This document shows, one piece after another, positions 44,016-53,791 of a stretch of DNA of 64,000 bases. This DNA is from Nitrososphaerota archaeon (lineage in GTDB: Archaea > Thermoproteota > Nitrososphaeria > Conexivisphaerales > DTJL01): NCBI GenBank assembly GCA_021324115.1, contig JAJPJS010000025.1, forward strand, positions 264,343-328,342, in the 5' to 3' direction. Each line of letters begins with the position of its first letter. The first letter of the stretch is position 1. A model generated the notes under the pieces. It worked only from the letters and a program-made list of their open reading frames with translations. It did not search any database and was not told the origin of the DNA. The translations under genes and the position numbers were made by a program.

Positions 44016-44645
44016 ATGGTTCGTAAGCGAGGCGTGGCACAGGACATGAAGGGAGGGCATGGGGCATTGTTGAAGAAAGATGATGTTAGGAAAGGGCAGG
44101 ATATCGAACCTACCTTTTCGCTCATGCTTCGAGAACCACATGGTACGGTTATCGATCATGTTGATGCGTTGCTGCTGAACGGCCTCGCTGAAAAGAAGTC
44201 GATCATGGAGGCTGCGAAGTATTGCAATATTTCTTACAGGAATGCCTGGGAAAGATTAAGGCGAATACAAAGAAACAGTGGCCACAAGGTGGTGGAGGCT
44301 AGACCGGGAGGCAAGACAGGGGGAAGCGCGTCCCTCACACAGGAAGGGATGAATCTGCTTAGGGAATATAAAAAGATAAACGACTATTTGTACAACGCGC
44401 TCGGAGAAAAGGATTACTGGCAACATGCAAGCTACCGCCTCAGCGCAAGGAATAGGCTGAAGGCGCATGTTATCGAGATTGAGCGGGGCTCTGTAATTTC
44501 TGAGATAAAGATGAAGTTGGATTCAACTAGTGTCCTGACTTCTTTGATTTCTAACGAAGCCGTGGATGATTTGAACCTCATGGTTGGTGATGCGGTCGAT
44601 GCCATCGTAAAGGCCACGGAAGTAATAGTGGCGAAGAGGACATAG
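44016..44645 (+). CDS. ModE-like molybdate-responsive regulator
   Basis: A 209-residue protein. The ModE winged helix covers about residues 45-135: EAAKYCNISYRNAWERLRRIQ is the recognition helix-turn-helix and RPGGKTGGSASLTQEGMNLL the wing. A single molbindin (TOBE/Mop) domain occupies about 140-208, starting ARNRLKAHVIEIERGSVISEI. Bacterial ModE carries two such domains; one per chain would make the oxyanion site between dimer partners. It is divergent from the transporter/storage operon and next to a palindromic operator, so it most likely represses modABC-mosBA when molybdate is plentiful. The first 40 residues are lysine-rich and not family-like, so translation may begin later. Confidence 0.87.
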   Translation: MVRKRGVAQDMKGGHGALLKKDDVRKGQDIEPTFSLMLREPHGTVIDHVDALLLNGLAEKKSIMEAAKYCNISYRNAWERLRRIQRNSGHKVVEARPGGKTGGSASLTQEGMNLLREYKKINDYLYNALGEKDYWQHASYRLSARNRLKAHVIEIERGSVISEIKMKLDSTSVLTSLISNEAVDDLNLMVGDAVDAIVKATEVIVAKRT

Positions 44646-44749
44646 CACTGCACTTCCTGAAAGTTAACGCCATCTGTAACTTTTCTGACCTTCCGCCCGA
44701 GAGGAGTAATTCTTCTTTTGACCAATCAAACTTAAGAGACGGTTTAGCA

Positions 44750-45856
44750 ATGGCCTTGCTCGATACTCCTTTGTCTTTTCGTGCGGTGGAAAGGGGCAAC
44801 GTAGTGCGCAATAATCTGGTCGTGGAGATGCATGCCCTTACTAAAATATATCCACCAAGCACCAAGGCAGTCGACAGTCTCGACCTCGGTATTTACGAAG
44901 GCGAGATATTCGGCCTTCTGGGGCCAAACGGGGCCGGAAAGAGCACCACGATTAAGATGTTGTTGACGCTTATTCCCCCGACCTCAGGGAGTATCATCGT
45001 GAACGGTATGGACCCTCGAAATCAGCAGACACAGGTTCGAAGGGTTGTTGGATACGTTCCTCAGGAGGTCTCAGTGGATGGAGATCTCACCGGATTTGAG
45101 AATCTGCTGATCTCAGCCAAGTTATATGGCGTTAAGGACCCGGAACGGTCCTCTAGGATATCTTTACTCCTGAAGCAATTTAACCTGGAATCTCGAGCCA
45201 ATGAACTTGTTAAGAGATATTCTGGAGGAATGATGAGAAAGCTGGAGATTGCTCAGGCATTGGTCAGCCAACCACGCATTCTTTTCATGGATGAGCCTAC
45301 GATCGGTCTTGACCCCGTAGCGAAGAGAGAAGTTTGGCGCCAGATACTCGAACTCAGGATGACGATGGGTATGACGGTCTTTTTATCCACCCACGACATG
45401 GGGGAAGCAGATTTCCTTTGTGACAGAATAGCAATAATGAATGCCGGCCGGATAGTCATAGTCGGTGAACCCGGAAAACTGAAACAGGCGGTGGGTGGAA
45501 CCGTGGTCAGGCTTAGACTTCGCAGCAGAACCGATGCAGGAGATAAATCCCAGGTTGTTGGACTAAAAGTTCAACAATCAATAAGGCTCCCATCCGATTT
45601 AAACGCGAAGGTAATCAACGAGTCTCACTCAGAGTCAGAAGGTAGAGAAATCTCAATAGCTTTTGACAAATGGTCTGACGATGCCCTACCATCTATCATC
45701 AGATACTTTGAAGGATGTGGCGAGGAAGTGCTGGCTGTGAACGCATCGACGCCGGGTCTGGATGACGTCTTCCTAAAGTATGCAGGCCTGAGACTTGAAG
45801 AAGCAGAAAAACGTCCTACCGCGGGCAGGAGAAGTTTTAGATCCCATGCGCGCTAA
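44750..45856 (+). CDS. ABC-2 type exporter ATPase (DrrA/CcmA-like)
   Basis: A 368-residue ATPase: Walker A GPNGAGKST, Q-loop GYVPQEVSV, signature YSGGMMRKLEIAQAL, Walker B ILFMDEPT and H-loop STHDMGEAD, then a C-terminal domain of about 110 residues as in DrrA-type drug or lipid exporters. A TTAAGAG element about 20-25 bp before ATG 44750 suggests a leaderless transcript. The permease gene overlaps its end. Confidence 0.9.
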   Translation: MALLDTPLSFRAVERGNVVRNNLVVEMHALTKIYPPSTKAVDSLDLGIYEGEIFGLLGPNGAGKSTTIKMLLTLIPPTSGSIIVNGMDPRNQQTQVRRVVGYVPQEVSVDGDLTGFENLLISAKLYGVKDPERSSRISLLLKQFNLESRANELVKRYSGGMMRKLEIAQALVSQPRILFMDEPTIGLDPVAKREVWRQILELRMTMGMTVFLSTHDMGEADFLCDRIAIMNAGRIVIVGEPGKLKQAVGGTVVRLRLRSRTDAGDKSQVVGLKVQQSIRLPSDLNAKVINESHSESEGREISIAFDKWSDDALPSIIRYFEGCGEEVLAVNASTPGLDDVFLKYAGLRLEEAEKRPTAGRRSFRSHAR

Positions 45857-46634
45857 CAGCATCATTGAAAATGCGGCTTTTCTGGGAGCAGCAGTTACGA
45901 TCGCCGAAGCAGAGGCAAGAAAGATACTCCACGCATCATCGGAGCTTTGGATTCGTGCTATCCAGCCCGCCCTGTGGTTGCTAGTTTTTGGTGAAGCATT
46001 AAGTAAGGTGAGGGGAATCGTACCCCAGAACTTTACATACCTTCAGTTCATTTCCGCCGGTATCCTCGCTCAATCGGTTCTCTTCATTGCGATATTCTAT
46101 GGAGTTACACTTGTTTGGGAAAGGGACCTTGGGTTACTTAGCAGGCTGCTTGCCAGCCCCGCACCTAGGATATCAATAGTCTTGGGAAAGTCGCTTGCTG
46201 CTAGCATAAGGGGAATATTCCAAGCAACAATCATATTTGGTATATCGCTGATCCTAGGAATAAACATCAATCTGGACCCGCTGAATGTGGCGGGGGTTTA
46301 TTGTGTAGTGGTTCTTCTTTCAATGTGCTTCTCTACAATGTCGATGGCGATAGCTTCTCTGGCGAAGACCCGGGAAAGGATGATGGGGCTTAGCCAGGTC
46401 ATCACATTCCCACTGTTCTTCGCAAGCAATGCAATCTATCCCTCGGCCATAATGCCCGAATGGCTCCGCCTAGTCTCTACGGTTAATCCGCTTACCTACG
46501 GGGTAAATGCATTGAGGGCGATAATGCTGACCGGTCGCTACGCCATGATTCCTACAGATATCGCAGTGCTGGCTCTGTATCTTACACTTTTCATTGCTCT
46601 TGCCACCATATCAATAAGCCGGATTATAAGATGA
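45846..46634 (+). CDS. ABC-2 type exporter permease
   Basis: A 262-residue protein with six membrane segments of the ABC-2 class, including the typical end of the fourth/fifth segment FPLFFASNAIYPSAIMPEWLRLVSTVNPLTYGVNALR. It works with the ATPase at 44750. I start at ATG 45846, which overlaps the ATPase stop; the longer frame to 45795 is inside the ATPase. The substrate (drug, lipid or glycan) is unknown. Confidence 0.88.
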   Translation: MRANSIIENAAFLGAAVTIAEAEARKILHASSELWIRAIQPALWLLVFGEALSKVRGIVPQNFTYLQFISAGILAQSVLFIAIFYGVTLVWERDLGLLSRLLASPAPRISIVLGKSLAASIRGIFQATIIFGISLILGININLDPLNVAGVYCVVVLLSMCFSTMSMAIASLAKTRERMMGLSQVITFPLFFASNAIYPSAIMPEWLRLVSTVNPLTYGVNALRAIMLTGRYAMIPTDIAVLALYLTLFIALATISISRIIR

Positions 46635-46661
46635 ATACATCGACCACAAAAATAGCGACAA

Positions 46662-46672
46662 AATTATATATT
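46662..46672 (+). promoter_or_regulatory. TATA box of hsp20
   Basis: AATTATATATT about 25-30 bp before ATG 46694 gives a leaderless transcript and argues against the upstream frame start at 46631. Confidence 0.6.
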
Positions 46673-46693
46673 CATTGGGCTGATTTTTTATTC

Positions 46694-47275
46694 ATGGACT
46701 TCGATGAGTGGTTCCGCAAAAGATTTTCAAGGTCGTGGCCTTTTCCCGATATAGATGAACTCATGAAGGAGATGGAGGAGGAGATGCAGAAATCATTTAG
46801 GGAGCTCGAACCGACTCTTCCCAAGCATCTTGTCCGAAAGAAGAAGATGCCAGATGGAACAGAGATAAACGAATTCGGACCCTTCATTTACGGATATTCG
46901 ATGACCCTAGGACCGGACGGCAAACCGATCATACGAGAATTTGGCAATGTCAGACCAGGGAGCGCACCAATAGAAGGGCGAGGACTGGGCCTCGCCGGAG
47001 TCAGGGAACCCCTTGTTGACATACTGGACGAGGGTGAGGTCCTGAAAGTAATAGCAGAGATGCCGGGAGTCGAGAAGGAAAATGTCAAGGTGGAGGCAAC
47101 GTCAGATTCCCTGACGATTTCAGCAGACAGGGATGGTACCCGTTATCATAAAGAGGTCGACCTTCCAGCTACCGTGGACCCAGCGAGCGCTAAATCTACG
47201 TGCAAGAATGGTGTACTTGAAGTGACCCTCAAGAAGTCGGGTAAAAAGCGCGGGGTCCCCATCAAGGTCGAATGA
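46694..47275 (+). CDS. Hsp20 / alpha-crystallin small heat shock protein
   Basis: A 193-residue chaperone. An acidic, helical N-terminal arm (DIDELMKEMEEEMQKSF) and a spacer with PDGTEINEFGPF precede the alpha-crystallin domain at about 105-190: PLVDILDEGEVLKVIAEMPGVEKENVKVEA, RYHKEVDLPATVDP and KNGVLEVTLKKS. It would hold unfolded proteins under heat stress. A leaderless start follows the TATA box at 46662. Confidence 0.92.
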   Translation: MDFDEWFRKRFSRSWPFPDIDELMKEMEEEMQKSFRELEPTLPKHLVRKKKMPDGTEINEFGPFIYGYSMTLGPDGKPIIREFGNVRPGSAPIEGRGLGLAGVREPLVDILDEGEVLKVIAEMPGVEKENVKVEATSDSLTISADRDGTRYHKEVDLPATVDPASAKSTCKNGVLEVTLKKSGKKRGVPIKVE

Positions 47276-47322
47276 CCCTCTAAGAATCCTTATCTGTAGC
47301 CCTGGTTCATATCCGCGCCACT

Positions 47323-50300
47323 GTGAAAGTAGAGAAAGCGATTCCTACACTACTTGCCATATTTCTGACGGTAACCATTATTTTTACTCCTCTGAACGTG
47401 GAGACGAACGCTGGAAGCGTCCAGTTCTTGGGCTCCGGCGTGCCAGCGAATAACACTCCGTCCCTGCAACCCGCTCATAGCCTGCCGGGGTCTGATCCTG
47501 TTACGTTCAGCGTAGCATTCATTTCATCAAACGAACCCTATGCTAAGACCGCAGTCCAAGAAAATACGTTGCGGCCAACATCCGATTCAAACCCCGTGAC
47601 TGCCTCTATGATGGTTTCACCTTCCGTTTCTCAGTTCGACTCGACTCTGAACTATTTTGTAGAAAGAGGCTTCACCCCCCTATACGTCAGCGAGGGTCAG
47701 CACCTAATTACATTTGGAGGACCGGCGTCCCTGGTTGAAAGCACATTTGGTGTCAAGCTGTATATCAGCCAGGTAGGGAATGCATCATATTATTTCCCGA
47801 GTGGTTCGGTAACAATACCTAGCCAGCTTTCTGGAATCCAGGTTGGTGGCCTGTCGAACTACACTACATTCGCACCGCAGTACATTGTTCTGGGGAAAGT
47901 AAATGGTACGGGAATCTATTCAACTTCGTTACCCAGGTCTGTAAGCTTCAAGCCTGGGCTCTATTTCTCGGCCACATACTACCCCCCCTCCGTATTCCAG
48001 CAGGCCTACAACGAGACCTTCCTCCTGAACAAAGGATATAGCGGACAGGGCCAAACTATAGCCGTAATCGATGCGTACGGTGACCCGACCATATACCAGG
48101 ACCTGCAGAATTTTGACAGTCTGTTCGGTCTCCCTCCGGTGCAGTTGAATATAATTCCCATAGGCCCGTACCAGCCGGAACAAGGAGTGGGAACAGGCTG
48201 GGATGTCGAGACTGCGCTTGATGTTGAGGCAGCGCACTGGTCTGCCCCCGGAGCAAAGATAGACCTTATCGCGATAAATGGTAACGACCTGGCCAACGGC
48301 TTTTTCGATGCCATAGACATGATAGTCTCCCAAAGACTCGCGAATGTCACGAGCATGAGCTGGGGTTCCCCTGAAAATCTATTTGGAGCTTCGGGTTACT
48401 TCGCCAGCGGGATATACAATTATCCGTTTGCGGACTATTATTTTGCACTCGGATCCTCCGAAGGGATCTCCTTCTTCGCAGCCTCTGGCGATGAAGGCGC
48501 ATACGGGGGCACACCCACGGTCACAGGAGGGGTGAGTTTTCCCGCATCGTCTCCATCTGTAACTGCGGTGGGCGGCACCACACTTTACGTTACGTCGAAT
48601 TCGGGTCCGATTTATTCAGTTCAACCAAACATATCTTATTCTGGCGAATCCGCCTGGAGTATTTCACCACAGTACGCGGGGAGTACCACGAGCTCAGGCG
48701 GCGGCTACAGCACCTTATTTTCGGCGTCCTGGTATCAGAGCCAGGTCACGGGAAGCCAGCGCAGGAGCGTCCCAGACGTCTCTGCAGACGCCAACCCCTA
48801 TTCCGGTGGGGTGATCGTATTTGAAGGCCAGAAGTTAGCAATAGGAGGCACCAGTCTCGCCACTCCCATGGTGGCCGGCATGGCCTCTCTTCTTGACCAG
48901 TATCTTGGAAGAAAGCTTGGTAATCTGAACCCCTACCTGTATTCCGCGCATGAAAGTCAGACTGGCTTGGCCTCATTTCATTCAGTAATCTTTGGAAATG
49001 ACGGTTATTATGGAGCTGGAGAAGGGTATAACCTTCTGACCGGACTGGGCTCCCTTAACCTTGGAAACTTTGCAACATTCATGAAAACATACCCGAGAAA
49101 CCTGAGCATTCAGGTGAGCACGTCTGGAGTAACGGCTATGGGTTACCCACAGTACAGACTAGGAAGGCAGTTCAACATATCAGCAACGGTTACACTTCCT
49201 GACGGCGTGCCTGCAACATCAGGTGCATTTACTGCATACCTTTACTCGTCAGGTGGGCTCGTTGCGGCTGTTCCCCTTACCTTTAACGGGAACCAGTGGG
49301 TTGGTACATACACACCCTCGATCACATCACCGCCGAATGTGTGGGAGGTCGTTGTGTCAGGCAGTTCGGATGGATACGAAGGCATGTCTGGTACTTCGAT
49401 AGATTTTGGATTATCCGTAAACATCGTTTCCCCGATACCGTATCCTATAGGTCCCCCCTTGGACATCCTGACCTCATTTCAGGTATCCGCCCAAGTTACG
49501 GATAGCAACGGTACGCCCGTTAATACTGGTAGCCTTACGGCCTACTTCTACCATGATGGGAACCTCGAGTTCTCCGTGCCGCTTGCTCCGTCAGGGGGAG
49601 GTACATATTCTGGCACTGGATTGCTTGGCACGGCTTATCCTCAGGGAACCTACATAATGGAGGTCAATGGCTCGGCTGGAGGTGAGACAGGATATGCGTA
49701 TACTTATGTTTACTTCGGACAGGCTATACTCGACGCCGCGATACTTACACCCATCGACCAGGGTCTACCATCGGCTGCCCCCGGCCAGCAGATCACCCTT
49801 CTCGCCGCCGCGAGAACGGAGGCTGGACTGGGTGCCTTTGATTCCAACATAACGGCATACTTCTACTCTCCTTCGGGCTTGCTCATGGGGCAGGTAAACC
49901 TCCAGCCTGCGCCAAACACAGTACAGTTTGGCATCCTCAATCTTTTCGGGTTCGAGCAGGCCAACTACACCATACCGAGCAATTTTATGCCGGGATTCTA
50001 CACCGTAAAATTCGTATCAACATACAATGACAGCGGCAATTTCGAAAACGGATACTTCAACACGGCTATCTATATCTTCCAGAATTCGCTTCTGACGTAC
50101 ACTACCCCCCTCGGCTCTTCTCTCGAGGGACAGAGTGTTCAGATTTCTGCCTCGATCAGGTACATGAACGGCACCCCTGTTGAGACAGGCGTGTTCCTTG
50201 CTACGGTGATGCCCGTCGCGTTGGATTATGCAGCAAATGCGCTGGGGATTGACACCGGCATTCCGATGCAGTATAACCCCAGCACGGGTCTGTGGACTGC

Positions 50301-51309
50301 GAACTACTCCCTTCCAACTTCGAACTCAAGTGGCTTCTACGAAGGTGCGACACTCTACACCCTTGCCGGACCCTGGAATGTTATAGTTTCAGGGGAATCA
50401 AGCGTCGGGGTGGCCAATTCACCATCATACTCATACTTCAGCTTACTACCGTTCACACAACTCTCCCCAAGCATAATCACTCCATCGAATGCAGCTTCGG
50501 TCCCCTATACTTCATTCTCTAATGGTGTGCTTGGACTATATGACATGGGTGGTTCTGGTGTAACAATGGAAGGACTGAATGTTGTCATCTCATCCGGAAG
50601 GTATTCCTCACTCACCATTCTCGATTCCAACGTTACAATCTTGGATGCCACACTGTCTGGCCTGAATATTCAGGGGTCGAATGTGGTTCTTTCGGGCGAC
50701 ACTGTAGAAGGATCAACAGTAGGGGTAACCGCCCGCGATTCCAGCGTTGAGGTTGACAACACCGTTTTTGAAAATCTTACGTTTGCGTTCGATCCTGTAA
50801 ACAGTACAATCAGGACGTCTTCTATTTCAACGGTGGAAGTTGGCAATCTATCCGTATACCCTCCACCCCAGATTACCCTGCTCACGCCGAGTATTGTTTA
50901 CTCTGACATGAAGTCGATACAGTTATCGATAAAGGGTCAGTATCCGATTCTGTCAGGTGTTCAGCTCAACGGGGAGCCGGTCACAGTAAATGAAAACAGG
51001 TCTTCTGATATCCTTCTGGTTACCATACCATTCTCGGCATCGGCGAACCCCGACGGCCTCTACACGATCTCACTTTCACTTTCGGATGGTCTTGCATACT
51101 CGACATCCATCACTATTGCGAACGAATACCATTCTTCCCAATCCCAGGTTCTTTCCATTCTCCTTGGTTCAGCTGCTCTGGTGTTGGCCGCGATCGTGCT
51201 TCTTCTGGTGGTTCGGCTGTTTCGACGGCCTGGGCAGGGGCTTGAATCTCATCCTTCCCAGGCACCTCAGACTGGCGGTACCAATGACTCATCGACTACC
51301 CATTTCTGA
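47323..51309 (+). CDS. Giant membrane-anchored sedolisin (S53) protease
   Basis: A 1328-residue exported protein with a signal peptide. An activation prodomain covers about 60-210. The sedolisin catalytic domain spans about 215-590, with Glu296 and Asp300 (DVETALDVEAAHW), oxyanion Asp390 (AASGDEGAYGG) and nucleophile Ser511 (GGTSLATPM); these spacings fit the family. The rest is beta: four to five Ig-like units (to about 1060), a right-handed beta-helix-like run of SNV/SxVxLxD repeats (about 1085-1165), an Ig-like end, then a membrane helix near 1290-1310. The start is GTG 47323. S53 enzymes work in acid, so this points to an acidic habitat. Confidence 0.92.
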   Translation: MKVEKAIPTLLAIFLTVTIIFTPLNVETNAGSVQFLGSGVPANNTPSLQPAHSLPGSDPVTFSVAFISSNEPYAKTAVQENTLRPTSDSNPVTASMMVSPSVSQFDSTLNYFVERGFTPLYVSEGQHLITFGGPASLVESTFGVKLYISQVGNASYYFPSGSVTIPSQLSGIQVGGLSNYTTFAPQYIVLGKVNGTGIYSTSLPRSVSFKPGLYFSATYYPPSVFQQAYNETFLLNKGYSGQGQTIAVIDAYGDPTIYQDLQNFDSLFGLPPVQLNIIPIGPYQPEQGVGTGWDVETALDVEAAHWSAPGAKIDLIAINGNDLANGFFDAIDMIVSQRLANVTSMSWGSPENLFGASGYFASGIYNYPFADYYFALGSSEGISFFAASGDEGAYGGTPTVTGGVSFPASSPSVTAVGGTTLYVTSNSGPIYSVQPNISYSGESAWSISPQYAGSTTSSGGGYSTLFSASWYQSQVTGSQRRSVPDVSADANPYSGGVIVFEGQKLAIGGTSLATPMVAGMASLLDQYLGRKLGNLNPYLYSAHESQTGLASFHSVIFGNDGYYGAGEGYNLLTGLGSLNLGNFATFMKTYPRNLSIQVSTSGVTAMGYPQYRLGRQFNISATVTLPDGVPATSGAFTAYLYSSGGLVAAVPLTFNGNQWVGTYTPSITSPPNVWEVVVSGSSDGYEGMSGTSIDFGLSVNIVSPIPYPIGPPLDILTSFQVSAQVTDSNGTPVNTGSLTAYFYHDGNLEFSVPLAPSGGGTYSGTGLLGTAYPQGTYIMEVNGSAGGETGYAYTYVYFGQAILDAAILTPIDQGLPSAAPGQQITLLAAARTEAGLGAFDSNITAYFYSPSGLLMGQVNLQPAPNTVQFGILNLFGFEQANYTIPSNFMPGFYTVKFVSTYNDSGNFENGYFNTAIYIFQNSLLTYTTPLGSSLEGQSVQISASIRYMNGTPVETGVFLATVMPVALDYAANALGIDTGIPMQYNPSTGLWTANYSLPTSNSSGFYEGATLYTLAGPWNVIVSGESSVGVANSPSYSYFSLLPFTQLSPSIITPSNAASVPYTSFSNGVLGLYDMGGSGVTMEGLNVVISSGRYSSLTILDSNVTILDATLSGLNIQGSNVVLSGDTVEGSTVGVTARDSSVEVDNTVFENLTFAFDPVNSTIRTSSISTVEVGNLSVYPPPQITLLTPSIVYSDMKSIQLSIKGQYPILSGVQLNGEPVTVNENRSSDILLVTIPFSASANPDGLYTISLSLSDGLAYSTSITIANEYHSSQSQVLSILLGSAALVLAAIVLLLVVRLFRRPGQGLESHPSQAPQTGGTNDSSTTHF

Positions 51310-51450
51310 GTTCATTTTCAGTGTTACGGTTTCATCGACTGACAGGAAAGAAAAAGAGAACAAAAACAAAATTGATATGCGGGTTCCTTGCTAAATGTTT
51401 CATTGGGCCTGCCGGCATAAAGTAAATCGCTTCTTCCAGACTTCTGCTAT

Positions 51451-52311
51451 TTATGAAGATTCGTAATTCGAGCCAACTACCCTTTTTGACCTCCAGACAA
51501 GTGGAATTGCTAACAAAGCAACGACGTCACCCAAATCCGAAAGCAAGGAGGGCCAGCCGCTGAATACAGTTTGGAAGCCCAGAAGGGGTAAAAGAGCAAG
51601 ACGGGGGACTGTAACGAGGAAGGTGGAGACGATGAGGAGAATCAGTAGATTTCCTCTGTTCCCAATAAAGCTGGTATAGACAAGGGGCAGGAGAGCCATG
51701 GCGACCATGAAGTCTGATGAAAATGCAAGAAGCCCCCACGCCGTGTGTGTGACCGCGGGAGACGATAGTGTAATCCCGCTCTGGTTCCATGGGCCCCCCC
51801 TGATGAGGTCGCCAGTGCCGTCTGTCATGTAGAATATGGCGATAAAAGTTCCAACCGCCACGCTCCATCTCCAGGTATAGTCCTTTCCTGCGTAGAACAT
51901 GTAGGCAAAAACGATGAATATAAGCATGAAAACAAGGTGGCCGACGAAGAAATCGAAATAATTACCCAACATCGCCGGAATTATGAGAAGAAGCCACCAG
52001 TTCCCCCAGAAGGTGTTTCTTGTGTCCGCATTCAGCAAGCTCTCTTTGCCTTCCATGAGCAGAGCCATGGCTATGCATGAGATAATGACGAATATCGACG
52101 AGGCAAAGAAAATGATCGTGCCGGAGGATATGGCGAGACTTCCTTCCAGGTACGCCTCAACAGGGTCAAGCTGACTGCTGGCCGCACCGGTAGATGCTGC
52201 GAGCGGGCCCGCAAAGATGAGTATTCCATCCAGGAAAAGCGTCAAACGAAGAAGTCTGGACGCATTGTTCGAAAGCGAACTTATTGGGGTCGAACCACCC
52301 TTTCGCCTCAA
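51451..52311 (-). CDS. Polytopic membrane protein, unknown
   Basis: A 286-residue protein with seven to eight hydrophobic segments and conserved-looking polar sites inside or next to helices (LGNYFDFFVGHLVF, YMTDGTGDLIRGGPWN). I do not recognise it; carotenoid-biosynthesis-like or heme-protein-like membrane families are possible, but nothing is diagnostic. The start is TTG at 52311. No close same-strand neighbour. Confidence 0.6.
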   Translation of the reverse strand: MRRKGGSTPISSLSNNASRLLRLTLFLDGILIFAGPLAASTGAASSQLDPVEAYLEGSLAISSGTIIFFASSIFVIISCIAMALLMEGKESLLNADTRNTFWGNWWLLLIIPAMLGNYFDFFVGHLVFMLIFIVFAYMFYAGKDYTWRWSVAVGTFIAIFYMTDGTGDLIRGGPWNQSGITLSSPAVTHTAWGLLAFSSDFMVAMALLPLVYTSFIGNRGNLLILLIVSTFLVTVPRLALLPLLGFQTVFSGWPSLLSDLGDVVALLAIPLVWRSKRVVGSNYESS

Positions 52312-52570
52312 AGTGGAAGTGCTTACGAATGAACAGCCACCTACTTATACACTCACGGTTTCCCGTCGTTGGGAAACCTATTACTCGTATGACAAGCGCG
52401 ATCTCCTTCAGATGTATCCTGATAAAATCGGCACAAGGCATACAAAAAGCTAAGGCAAACGAATCGAGAGCCAAGATTCCACCCGGCCCTTCCAAGCATT
52501 TGATGATACAAGTGCGGCGCGGAGATTGCATTATTTACCGGTTCTGCGACTCCAGACAGGGCGTAGCCTC

Positions 52571-53791
52571 TTGGAAAAGTTCTTTGAAAAAGCACTGGAA
52601 CAGCTCGAACGCTTGACAAAACTCGACGAAGATGAGGTGAAATTACTTGAGAGTGCGGACAGGGCCGCCGATGAATTGGCCGAATCCGAATTCGAGAGCT
52701 ACATATCTAGAAGATTCAATGAGAAGATACCAGAAGTTCTTTCAAGACATGGCCTCATGGGTGTACCTATATCGAGGGTGTATGGTGGCAAGGGCGCGGG
52801 GGCTCTCGTTCAGGCTCTGGTGATGGAAAGGCTGGGTCAGGCCGGCATGGGGGTGGTTACATTCACAGACGTGCATGAATTTCTTGGGAGCCTGACGATT
52901 CAGGATTGGGGTTCTGAGAGTCTCAAACAACGCCTGCTGCCCCAAGCAGCATCAGGCAGGTCAATCCTGGCCTACGCTCTCACCGAACCCGAAGCGGGAA
53001 GCGACCCTGCAAGTATGACTACTTCTTACAAAAAGAAGAATGATACTTATTACATTATGGGCTCGAAATATCTGATTTCGAATGGATCGATAGCAACTCA
53101 GATGGTCGTTTTCGCGAGGTCGGAGGAGAGCGGAAGGATCACCTCGTTCGTCGTAGATACAAAGTCAGAAGGATTCGAGGTGGACATGAAGCTAACGGAG
53201 AAGCCAGGCCTTTTCACCTCCGACACTGCGCTCATTTCTTTCAATGAACTGGAGGTTGGTGGGGAAAATATACTTGGCGAGGAAGGTAAAGGACTTCATG
53301 TTGCATATTCCGCACTCCTGAACGGAAGAATAGGCATCGCATCGGGCTGCATAGGCGTGATGGAGGATTGCGTCAACAAGACGATTGAAAGGGTTTCTAC
53401 AAGGACTCAGCATGGAAAACTGATTGGAAAGCATCAGCTGGTCCAGAAACATATCGCTTCCATGGCTTCAAATTTGGAATCGAGCAGATGGTTGGTGTAT
53501 ACCGCTGCAATGAAGAAACAGCAGTACGACCAAAACAGGGAGAATGTGGAGCTAAGGGCCGAGGCAGACCGCGCTTCGGCTATCGCAAAGTATGTGGCAT
53601 CAAGATGCGCGTTTGATACTTCTGACAGGGCGCTGCAGCTCTTTGGTGGGTTCGGCTACAACCTCCTTTCTCCTGTAACCAGACACTTTCTGGACACAAG
53701 GGTTGCCAGAATCTATGAAGGAACGGACGAGATCATGGAACTCAAAATTGCGTCTTCACTTTTGGGGAAGGATTTTGAAGCCTACAGGTGA
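52571..53791 (+). CDS. Acyl-CoA dehydrogenase
   Basis: A flavoenzyme of about 406 residues. Conserved segments are YALTEPEAGSDPASM, the FAD/adenine-binding QLFGGFGY region, RHFLDTRVARIYEGTDEIMELKIA at the C-terminus (with the usual catalytic-Glu region YEGT-x-EI), and the middle-domain FVVDTKSEGFEV. It introduces the first double bond in beta-oxidation and fits with the FadB-like and thiolase genes at 21-24 kb. The open frame starts at TTG 52526; I prefer TTG 52571, downstream of an ATTATTTACC TATA-like element. Confidence 0.9.
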   Translation: MEKFFEKALEQLERLTKLDEDEVKLLESADRAADELAESEFESYISRRFNEKIPEVLSRHGLMGVPISRVYGGKGAGALVQALVMERLGQAGMGVVTFTDVHEFLGSLTIQDWGSESLKQRLLPQAASGRSILAYALTEPEAGSDPASMTTSYKKKNDTYYIMGSKYLISNGSIATQMVVFARSEESGRITSFVVDTKSEGFEVDMKLTEKPGLFTSDTALISFNELEVGGENILGEEGKGLHVAYSALLNGRIGIASGCIGVMEDCVNKTIERVSTRTQHGKLIGKHQLVQKHIASMASNLESSRWLVYTAAMKKQQYDQNRENVELRAEADRASAIAKYVASRCAFDTSDRALQLFGGFGYNLLSPVTRHFLDTRVARIYEGTDEIMELKIASSLLGKDFEAYR

